DNA of 64,000 nucleotides from Lentzea jiangxiensis (GTDB taxonomy: Bacteria > Actinomycetota > Actinomycetes > Mycobacteriales > Pseudonocardiaceae), in NCBI RefSeq assembly GCF_900104175.1, contig NZ_FNIX01000004.1, positions 434,001 to 498,000 of the forward strand. The letters run 5' to 3'. The position numbers were made by a program, and so were the translations under genes. The notes below the pieces were generated by a model, which did no database searches, was not told the origin of the DNA, and saw nothing but the letters and a program-made list of their open reading frames with translations. This document shows positions 57,663 to 64,000 of this stretch, in pieces (position 1 is the first letter of the stretch; each line of letters opens with the position of its first letter).

Positions 57663-59213
57663 GTGGATCGACGGACCCTCGCCGGTGGGCTCGGTGGTCT
57701 CGCGCTCGTCGTAGCCGCCGTGGTGGCGCTCCGGACCGGTGACGCGCCGGGCACGCTCAAGCGGGAGATCGCGGACGGCGTCGAGGTCGTCGCGTCGCAG
57801 GAGCCGGCGAAGCCCGCCAACCCGCGGACGCGGGCGCTGGACGTGGACGCGTTGCAGGTCGCCTGGAACGGCTCGGCGTCGGCGTACGAGGTGCGCTGGA
57901 ACGGCAACGTGCAGCTCGTCCCGACCCCCGAGGTGGAGCTGCCGGGGCTGGACCCCGACGCGGAGACGTCCGTCGAGGTCCGCGCGGTCAGCGCGACCGG
58001 CAGGCGGTCCGAGCCGCTCCTGATCAGCGCGACGCCCGAGGACCTCTACGACGACCGGTGGGACGACCAGCTCGTCGGCCAGGTCGACAGGTTCGACGGA
58101 CCGGAGGCGCTGGACCCGCGCAAGTGGCGGGTCCAGGCGGAACCGGAGTGCCTCGGGCTGCGGCCGTTCGGGCAGGGCAGGCGCATCGACGTCGACTGCC
58201 CGACAGCGGCCTTCCAGTCGAACACGCCCGTCCGGTTCGGGATGCCCGCCGCGGACGGCGCCACCGGCCGCGCGGTCGTCAGCGTCGCGGGCGCGGTCGA
58301 GTCGAGCCACGTGCGGCTGACGCTGCTGCCCGACCCGTGGCAGTACCTGGAGGAGACCGACGCGCAGCCGAAGGGCTCGGTCAGCCTCGACGTCACGACG
58401 CAGGGCACGCGGATCATCGCGGACCCCGACCTGCCGCGCACCGGCAGGCAGATCACCCTCGGCGACTCGCAGACGACCGGGCTCGTCGCGGGCGTGCGGC
58501 ACCGGTGGGAGATGCGGGTGCTGCCGGACGCCGTCGTGGCGCTGAGGGACGGCGTCGTGGTCGCCTACGAGCCCGTCGCGATCACCGAACGGCTGGTGCA
58601 CCCGCGGATCCGCATCGACGGCGGCGGGTTCCTGGACGCGTTCGGCGTCGGCGGCGTGCCGGAACGGGTCGTGCCCACCGAGGTCATCCCGCTCGAGAGG
58701 GACGTCGAACTGCCGCAGGACGCCGTGGCGGCGAAGCTCGTCTCGTCGGTGCCCGGCCGCCAGGTCACGGTCTCCGAGCTGCCCCTGACCACCGGGAAGG
58801 TGGCGGCCGCGCAGCAGGCCCGGCTCGTGGTCATCCGCAAGCCCGAGAGCCGTCCGCAGGCCCTCCCCCGGCTCTCCGACCGCCCCGGCGGCATGAAGAT
58901 CGGGGCGCCACGGCTGCACGTGGTGCACGAGGACGGCACGAAGCCTCCGCAGCCGTTGCCGCGCAAGGGCCGTGTCCTCGTCACCGCCGAGGTGAACGCG
59001 ATCGGCCACCGCGGCATCGAGCTCGAGCTGGACGGGAAGCGGATCGCCGCGCTGCCCACCGACGAGCAGGGCTCCGCGGTCCCCGGCAGGCACGAGTTCT
59101 GGCTCGACACAGCGGCCCTGGGCGTCGGGTCGAGCGCTCGGCTCAAGCTCGGCGTCCTTCCGGCGGACGGTGGCGAAGCCGTTATCGCGGAAACCGTGTT
59201 CGCACTGGGGTGA
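57663..59213 (+). CDS. Membrane-anchored fibronectin-III protein, first of a tandem pair
   Basis: 516 residues, GTG start. One N-terminal hydrophobic helix (about 9-24), then an FN3-like domain (about 60-120; LQVAWNGSASAYEVRWNG, SVEVRAVSATGRRS), then a jelly-roll-like region opening with DRFDGPEALDPRKWRVQAEP, and a C-terminal immunoglobulin-like part (VLVTAEVNAIGHRGIELELD). It shares this order with the next gene. No enzymatic motif; probably an extracytoplasmic binding or structural protein. Confidence 0.8.
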   Translation: MDRRTLAGGLGGLALVVAAVVALRTGDAPGTLKREIADGVEVVASQEPAKPANPRTRALDVDALQVAWNGSASAYEVRWNGNVQLVPTPEVELPGLDPDAETSVEVRAVSATGRRSEPLLISATPEDLYDDRWDDQLVGQVDRFDGPEALDPRKWRVQAEPECLGLRPFGQGRRIDVDCPTAAFQSNTPVRFGMPAADGATGRAVVSVAGAVESSHVRLTLLPDPWQYLEETDAQPKGSVSLDVTTQGTRIIADPDLPRTGRQITLGDSQTTGLVAGVRHRWEMRVLPDAVVALRDGVVVAYEPVAITERLVHPRIRIDGGGFLDAFGVGGVPERVVPTEVIPLERDVELPQDAVAAKLVSSVPGRQVTVSELPLTTGKVAAAQQARLVVIRKPESRPQALPRLSDRPGGMKIGAPRLHVVHEDGTKPPQPLPRKGRVLVTAEVNAIGHRGIELELDGKRIAALPTDEQGSAVPGRHEFWLDTAALGVGSSARLKLGVLPADGGEAVIAETVFALG

Positions 59214-59232
59214 ACGCCCTAGCGTGACCGTC

Positions 59233-60957
59233 ATGAAGCGGGTCGCCTTCGCTGTCGCGGGCCTCGCGCTGGTGGCGGGCGTGCTCGTGCTGCGCGACAC
59301 CGGCGGGAGCGACTCGACCCTGCCCACCGCTCCCCCGCCGCCGACGAAGCTCCGGGCGTACGCGGCGGAGCAGGTGCTGGTGCCGGGCCCGCAGGGTCGT
59401 CCGGGCACGCCCTCGAACGTGGTCGCGCGCGCCGGCCACCACAGGATCCAGCTCGCCTGGTCCGGCGACGCGCCCGCGTACGAGGTGCGGTGGGGCGAGA
59501 AGACCAAGCTCGTCACGCGGCCGGGCACGCAGCTCAACGGCCTGCTGAACGACCGCGAGCAGGAGGTCGAGATCCGCGCGGTCGACTCCTTCGGCCAGCG
59601 GTCGCAGCCCGCGAGGACCAGGGCGACCCCGCGCGCGGACAACGCCCCGTACACGTTCGTCGACCGCTTCGACAACCCCGCCGAACCCGACCTGCGGCGG
59701 TGGCGGCTCTCCAAGCGCACCGACTGCGCCCGCGCCACCTCGGGCGACGAGGAGGACCACGACCGGCTCGTGGTCGGCAGCAGCTGCGGCACCCGAGCCG
59801 TGACGCTGAGGGCGCGCACGCCGTTCGTGCGCGGTGACGACGAGAGCCGGCTCGTGGTCGATACCGACGCCCCGGGCACCGGCGGCAAGCTGCTGCTCGA
59901 CCTCGTGCCGGGTCCGGTCAGCGTCCAGGGCGACCCGGTGCCGCCGAACACCGTCCGAGCCACGGTCTCGACCGACGCCGCCGGCAACTCGGTCGTCGAG
60001 CTGGTGCCGAACGGCACCACCGCCAAGCCGCTCCCGCCCGCGCTGCCGGGCGTGACCGTGCGCTGGGAGGTCGTGCTGAGCTCCGCGGGCGTCCAGGTCG
60101 TGCGCGACGGTGACGTCGTCGCCACCTCGTCGTTCGTGCCGCAGTGGCGCGAGGCGACGGCGCTGGTCGGCTTCGCGGCGCTCGCGGGCGACCGGATCCG
60201 CGCGGGCGTCGACCTGATCGGCTACCGGACCGCCAGGGCGGACGCCCCGCCTGCGGGCCCGACACCGCAGGTGCGCCTGGACGGCCCGGCGAGCACCGGT
60301 GCGACGCCTCTGGCGGACGTCACCGCGGGGCAGCTGCGCATCGCGCTCATCCCGTCCCGCGAAGGCACGCCCGTCCCGGCGGTGGAGGTCAACGGCGTCG
60401 AGGTGCCGATCAGGCCGGCGGTCGAGGGCACGCCGTGGAAGCCCGGCGCGGAGTACCCGGCCGTCGCCGACCTGCCGCGAGAAGCGTTCACCGACACCCT
60501 GAACGTGCGGCTGGTGACGCAGGAGCGCATCCAGGTCACCCACACCGACGTCGAGCTGACCGGCCCGCAGGGCATCACCCAACGCGAGAGCTCGACCCCT
60601 CTGGTCGACGCGAAGCCGGCGCTCGCCGATCCCGTCCCCGAGGTGCTGGACGCCGGCGGGCAGCCCGTCGGGAACGGTGCCGCGTTCAACCGGGGCCGCG
60701 TGGTGCTGGAGGTCCGCGTCAACGCCCTGGACGCGGCCGTGGCGGGCCTCGCCGGGTTCGAGGTCAGGCTCGACGGCACGCACATCGCCACCGTCCCCAC
60801 CACGGCCGACGGCCCCGCCGCCGCGGGCCGGTGGCGGATCTCGCTCAACACGGCGGCGCTGGGCCCCGGCGCCCACGCGGTCGAGGTGAAGGCCTTCAGC
60901 ACCGATCAGGGAGTGCACCCCGAAACGGGTTACGTCCCCTTTTTGCTCAAGCCCTGA
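59233..60957 (+). CDS. Membrane-anchored fibronectin-III protein, second of a tandem pair
   Basis: 574 residues from ATG 59233; TAGCGT ends 7 nt upstream, suggesting its own leaderless promoter. Same plan as the preceding gene: anchor helix (about 4-20), Pro-rich spacer, FN3 (IQLAWSGDAPAYEVRWGEK; EVEIRAVDSFGQRS), DRFDNPAEPDLRRWRLSKR, and a C-terminal part with VRVNALDAAVAGLAGFEVRL. Function unknown; tandem paralogue. Confidence 0.8.
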   Translation: MKRVAFAVAGLALVAGVLVLRDTGGSDSTLPTAPPPPTKLRAYAAEQVLVPGPQGRPGTPSNVVARAGHHRIQLAWSGDAPAYEVRWGEKTKLVTRPGTQLNGLLNDREQEVEIRAVDSFGQRSQPARTRATPRADNAPYTFVDRFDNPAEPDLRRWRLSKRTDCARATSGDEEDHDRLVVGSSCGTRAVTLRARTPFVRGDDESRLVVDTDAPGTGGKLLLDLVPGPVSVQGDPVPPNTVRATVSTDAAGNSVVELVPNGTTAKPLPPALPGVTVRWEVVLSSAGVQVVRDGDVVATSSFVPQWREATALVGFAALAGDRIRAGVDLIGYRTARADAPPAGPTPQVRLDGPASTGATPLADVTAGQLRIALIPSREGTPVPAVEVNGVEVPIRPAVEGTPWKPGAEYPAVADLPREAFTDTLNVRLVTQERIQVTHTDVELTGPQGITQRESSTPLVDAKPALADPVPEVLDAGGQPVGNGAAFNRGRVVLEVRVNALDAAVAGLAGFEVRLDGTHIATVPTTADGPAAAGRWRISLNTAALGPGAHAVEVKAFSTDQGVHPETGYVPFLLKP

Positions 60958-60975
60958 TTGGCCCAAGATGGGGGC

Positions 60976-62160
60976 ATGGCTCGCGCATTGATCATCGACG
61001 CCGCCCGCACGCCGTTCGGCAGGTACCGCGGAGGCCTCTCCGGCATCCGCGTGGACGACCTCGCCGCGCTGCCGATCGTCGACCTGCTGCGCCGCTACCC
61101 GTCGCTCGACCTGGCCCGCATCGACGACGTGCTGCTGGGTGACGCGAACGGCGCCGGCGAGGACAACCGCAACGTGGCCCGCATGGCCGCGCTGCTGGCG
61201 GGACTGCCGGTCTCGGTGCCGGGCGTGACGCTGAACCGGCTGTGCGCCTCGGGCGGGGAGTCGATCATCCAGGGCGCCCGCGCGCTGATCACCGGGGACG
61301 CGGACCTGGTCGTCGCGGGCGGTGTCGAGGGGATGTCGCGGGCGCCGTTCGTGACGGCCCGCCCGGACAAGGCGTTCCCGGACCGCCTGGAGACCGTGTC
61401 GACGGCGCTCGGCTGGCGGCTCGTGAACCCGCGCATGCCCAAGCACTACACAGTTCCGCTGGGACTGGCCGCCGAGAAGGTGGCCCACGAGCTGGGGATC
61501 ACGCGCGAGCAGATGGACAACTTCGCGCTGCGCTCGCACCGCCGCGCCGCCGCGGCGTGGGACGCGGGCGTGCACGAGGGTTTCGCGTTCCCCGTGCAGC
61601 TGCCGGACGGGACGGCGATCAGGCGCGACGAGAACGTCCGCGCGGACACGAGCATCGAGAAGCTCGCGAAGCTCAAGCCGGCGTTCTCGGAGAACGGGTC
61701 GGTGACACCGGGCAACGCGTCACCGATGAACGACGGCGCCGTGGCCGCCTTGCTCGGCACGGAGGCGATCGCGGCGGAACTGGGCGTCGAGCCGCTGGGC
61801 GAGGTGCTGGGCAGCGCGACGACCGGCGAGGAGCCGCACCGGTTCACGGTCGCGCCCGTCCCGGCGATCCGGAAGCTGGTGAAGCGCCTGCACCTCGATG
61901 CCGAGCAGGTCGACCTCTGGGAGATCAACGAGGCGTTCGCCGCGATGGCGTTGTCGGTCGTGCACCACCTCCCCGAGATCGACAGGGAGAAGGTCAACGT
62001 GCACGGCGGCGCCATCGCGTACGGGCACCCGCTCGGCGCCTCGATGCCGCGCGTGGTCATCGACCTGTGCCGCCACCTGCGGGCGCGCGGTGGCGGTGTG
62101 GGCATCGCGGCGGCGTGCGTCGGCGTCGGCCAGGGCGTGGCGGTCGCGGTCCGCGTCTAG
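60976..62160 (+). CDS. Thiolase (acetyl-CoA C-acyltransferase)
   Basis: 394 residues, ATG 60976. Acylated Cys90 in LNRLCASGGESI, NEAFAAM, HGGAIAYGHPLGAS with the active histidine, and a second cysteine in AACVGVGQG near the end (the usual CxGxG with Val at one position). Degradative thiolase of beta-oxidation or the beta-ketoadipate route; the pathway cannot be fixed because no partner genes adjoin. Stop overlaps the regulator stop (CTAG). Confidence 0.92.
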   Translation: MARALIIDAARTPFGRYRGGLSGIRVDDLAALPIVDLLRRYPSLDLARIDDVLLGDANGAGEDNRNVARMAALLAGLPVSVPGVTLNRLCASGGESIIQGARALITGDADLVVAGGVEGMSRAPFVTARPDKAFPDRLETVSTALGWRLVNPRMPKHYTVPLGLAAEKVAHELGITREQMDNFALRSHRRAAAAWDAGVHEGFAFPVQLPDGTAIRRDENVRADTSIEKLAKLKPAFSENGSVTPGNASPMNDGAVAALLGTEAIAAELGVEPLGEVLGSATTGEEPHRFTVAPVPAIRKLVKRLHLDAEQVDLWEINEAFAAMALSVVHHLPEIDREKVNVHGGAIAYGHPLGASMPRVVIDLCRHLRARGGGVGIAAACVGVGQGVAVAVRV

Positions 62161-62870
62161 GGCTTGGTGTGCAGGACGTCCCGCGCCTGTTCGGCGGCGC
62201 GGGTGATGGCCTCGCTGACGAAGTCGAGGAACCGCGCGATGTTCTCCAGCCGGACGGCCGCGGGTGTGCCGGGGCCGAGGCTGCTGACGCCGTGGCGCGC
62301 GGCCCCGGCGAGCGTCGTCGTGCCCTGCGCGCTCGCGATCATCGACCGGTACCAGATGTCACCCTCGTCGACGACGTAGCGCTCGCGGCGGCGTTCGTCG
62401 CGCACGCGGCCGATCAGGCCCTGGCCCTCCAGGTACGCCACGGCCTTCGAGACCGAAGCCGGGCTGACCTGCAGGTGCGACACCAGTTCCTGCGCGGTCA
62501 TGCTGCCGGAGTCGGTGGCGTAGAGGCTGGCGAGCGTCCGCGCCGTCATCCTGGGCAGGCCCTGCCCCATGAAGATGCCCGAGAACACCTCCTCGAACTC
62601 CCGCACGGCCTCCGGGTCGCGCCCGTCGGTGCGCTCCGCCGCCCGCCGGCCCTTCGGTGACGCCGCCTTGCGGCGCTGGGCCCGGCGTTCGGTGGAGAGC
62701 TGGGCGATGTCGGGCTTGTAGCCCGCGGGACCTCCGTTGCGCAGGACCTCGCGCGTGATCGTCGAGGTGGGCCGGCCGAGACCCCGCGCGATCTCCGCGT
62801 ACGCGAGGCCGTCGGCGAGGCCGAGGGCGATCTGACGGCGTTCCTGCTGGGTGAGTCGGCCTCCTGGCAT
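62157..62870 (-). CDS. GbsR/MarR-type regulator with N-terminal HTH
   Basis: 237 residues. Residues 1-45 form an IS30-like HTH (QQERRQIALGLADGLAYAEI then ARGLGRPTSTITREV); after a basic linker, a GbsR-like winged helix follows (TAQELVSHLQVSPASVSKAV then AYLEGQGLIGRVRDERRRERY), and a helical C-terminus. Divergent from the DUF4097 gene across 186 bp with repeated GTTGC/GCAAC half-sites, which it probably binds. Confidence 0.88.
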   Translation of the reverse strand: MPGGRLTQQERRQIALGLADGLAYAEIARGLGRPTSTITREVLRNGGPAGYKPDIAQLSTERRAQRRKAASPKGRRAAERTDGRDPEAVREFEEVFSGIFMGQGLPRMTARTLASLYATDSGSMTAQELVSHLQVSPASVSKAVAYLEGQGLIGRVRDERRRERYVVDEGDIWYRSMIASAQGTTTLAGAARHGVSSLGPGTPAAVRLENIARFLDFVSEAITRAAEQARDVLHTKP

Positions 62871-62902
62871 GCCGCGAGCATAGCCTTCACCTTCAGTTCA
62901 TT

Positions 62903-62990
62903 GCAACAGTCGTTGCGTTAGATTCAGATCCGGTTGCAACGATATTAGGGTTTTGAACTGCTATTACTCGCTTTTTGTGCAACGAAGTTG
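62903..62990. promoter_or_regulatory. Cluster of GTTGC/GCAAC half-sites
   Basis: GCAAC-AGTC-GTTGC (62903-62916), GTTGCAAC (62933-62940) and CAAC-GAA-GTTG (62980-62990) lie between the GbsR-type regulator and the DUF4097 gene, in an AT-richer stretch. Repetition of one symmetric motif suggests an operator array for the divergent regulator. Confidence 0.6.
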
Positions 62991-63056
62991 TTGGCCAGAT
63001 CCGGAAACGCAACGTAGCTTTCCCTCATCGGAAACAACGAGTCACAGGAGCCAGAG

Positions 63057-63656
63057 ATGCAGACCTTCGCCACCACCGCCCCGATCGCCGCCCTGCTCGA
63101 CATCCCCGCCGGGCGCGTCCAGTTCATCGCCTCCGACCGCGCCGACGCCGCCGTCGAGGTCCTGCCGGTCGACGCCTCGAAGAGCCGCGACGTGAAGGCC
63201 GCCGAGAAGGTCTCGGTCGCGTTCGCCGACGGGGTCCTGCGCATCGAGGCCGATTCCGGCGGCAAGCTCCTCGGGTCGTCCGGCTCGGTCGAGATCACCG
63301 TCCAGCTGCCCGCCGGGTCGCGGGTCGAGGCCAAGGCCGCGAGCGCGGAGTTCCGCGGCGTCGGCCGGCTCGGCGACATCGCCTTCGAGGCCGCGCAGAG
63401 CGACATCAAGATCGACGAGGCCGCGCACGTCCGGCTGTCGACGCAGGCCGGCGACGTGACCATCGGCCGCCTCACCGGTTCGGCCGAGATCACCACGCTC
63501 AAGGGCCACATCACCGTCGCCACCGACCGCTCCGCCTCGCTCGACGCCGGCACCACCTACGGCCGCATCACCAACTCGCTGCGCAACGACGGCTCGGACG
63601 CGGTGGCCATCCGCGCCACCACGTCGTACGGCGACATCACCGCCCGCGGCCTCTGA
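63057..63656 (+). CDS. DUF4097 beta-strand repeat protein
   Basis: 199 residues, ATG 63057 with CAGGAG upstream. Repeating short beta strands with D/G turns (SAEFRGVGRLGDIAFEAAQS; AGDVTIGRLTGSAEITTLKG; TTYGRITNSL; TSYGDITARGL) make a right-handed helix typical of DUF4097 (adhesin-like). No signal peptide, so it may be cytoplasmic. Function unknown. Likely controlled by the divergent GbsR-type regulator and followed after 25 bp by an S9 peptidase. Confidence 0.88.
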   Translation: MQTFATTAPIAALLDIPAGRVQFIASDRADAAVEVLPVDASKSRDVKAAEKVSVAFADGVLRIEADSGGKLLGSSGSVEITVQLPAGSRVEAKAASAEFRGVGRLGDIAFEAAQSDIKIDEAAHVRLSTQAGDVTIGRLTGSAEITTLKGHITVATDRSASLDAGTTYGRITNSLRNDGSDAVAIRATTSYGDITARGL

Positions 63657-63681
63657 CCACTCGACCTCCTGGGAGACCACC

Positions 63682-64000
63682 ATGATCACCGACGCCGGTT
63701 ACCGAGCCGCAGAACAACTCCTCCGCCGCCCCGCCGCCCCCGGCGAGCTCGTCGTCGGCGACCGGGTCAGTCCACAGTGGATCGAGGACGGCCGCCGGTT
63801 CTGGTACCAGGTCCGCGACGGCGCTTCCCGTCGGTTCGTGGTGGTCGACCCGGTCGCGGGCACCCGCACGCCGGACTTCGACCCGACGCCGTTCCTCGCG
63901 GCACCGGGCAACCCGCTGGAGGTCGCCTCGCCGGACGGCGAGGTCGCCGTCTCCCGCCGGGGCCACGACCTGTGGGCACGCTCCGGCGACCGCGAGTGGG
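63682..64000 (+). CDS. S9-family peptidase, N-terminal part (runs off the window)
   Basis: 106 residues visible from ATG 63682 (GGGAG upstream). The start (AAEQLLRRPAAPGELVVGDR) and the beta-propeller pattern (PQWIEDGRRFWYQVRDGASR; LEVASPDGEVAVSRRGHDLW) match the DPP-IV-type N-terminus of S9 peptidases. The catalytic domain lies beyond the window. Probably co-transcribed with the DUF4097 gene. Confidence 0.8.
   Translation, partial: MITDAGYRAAEQLLRRPAAPGELVVGDRVSPQWIEDGRRFWYQVRDGASRRFVVVDPVAGTRTPDFDPTPFLAAPGNPLEVASPDGEVAVSRRGHDLWARSGDREW

Noticed and set aside
54924-60125. A minus-strand open frame of more than 1700 codons
   Set aside because: It is an antisense shadow of tyrA, the M20 hydrolase and the FN3 genes; only its final 162 codons are a real gene. 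Composition is Arg/Gly/Pro-rich without domains, typical of GC-rich antisense frames.

Overview
The window is GC-rich, dense actinobacterial chromosome. The gene families (WhiB regulator, mycothiol-dependent maleylpyruvate-isomerase-like enzyme, SARP/AfsR regulator, ECF42 sigma factor with a DGPF partner, GPP34 protein), the many GTG starts and the many leaderless promoters point to Pseudonocardiales (Lentzea/Saccharothrix/Amycolatopsis-like). This placement is an inference. Gene order follows a backbone also known from Mycobacterium tuberculosis: RidA - DUF4177 - two ArsA-like ATPases - WhiB - PonA2 - metallophosphatase, then asd/ask - leuA, recR - ebfC - dnaX, and tadA - tyrA near a tRNA-Ser. 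Accessory genes are inserted between these blocks.

Layout. 0-11 kb: a paralogous pair of unknown proteins, RidA/DUF4177, the ArsA pair, WhiB, a class A penicillin-binding protein with a PASTA domain, a GntR/HAD divergent pair with a striking operator, GatB/YqeY, a metallophosphoesterase and tRNA-Pro(CGG). 11-12 kb: a gene-poor, partly AT-richer stretch with a 16-bp minisatellite. 12-21 kb: S9 peptidase, Dps-Ohr oxidative-stress pair, FMN reductase, esterase, two tandem MFS transporters, an FGGY kinase and a methyltransferase. 21.8-29.4 kb: the lysC-asd operon, a PIG-V-like membrane glycosyltransferase, nitroreductase, Nudix hydrolase, two tandem small membrane proteins, and leuA behind a leucine leader peptide. 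29.4-34.4 kb: a beta-propeller protein, MFS, secreted phosphatase, DedA and TetR. 34.5-40.3 kb: a complete dipeptide/oligopeptide ABC operon. 40.5-43.8 kb: a giant SARP-NB-ARC-TPR regulator. 43.8-47.5 kb: kinase, recR, ebfC, dnaX and the SRP RNA. 47.5-49.6 kb: DGPF protein, ECF42 sigma factor and MDMPI-like enzyme as an operon. 49.7-54.5 kb: two tRNA-Ser genes flanking a GPP34 protein, a secreted nuclease, a hicBA toxin-antitoxin pair and remnants of an integrase and another gene. 54.5-64 kb: tadA and partner, M20 hydrolase, tyrA, two tandem fibronectin-III proteins, thiolase, a GbsR/MarR regulator, a DUF4097 protein and the start of a second S9 peptidase.

Most notable signals: two perfect 16-bp LexA-type SOS boxes, one over the probable -35 region of the SRP RNA/dnaX promoter and one upstream of the secreted nuclease and the hicBA area; a decayed integrative element at the 3' end of tRNA-Ser(CGA); a leucine leader peptide that itself appears leaderless; a perfect 17-bp hairpin inside a permease gene; and a three-half-site operator between gntR and the HAD gene. 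I saw no CRISPR array, no intact phage and no large biosynthetic cluster. The strongest candidate for something undescribed is the SOS-box/tRNA-Ser region.
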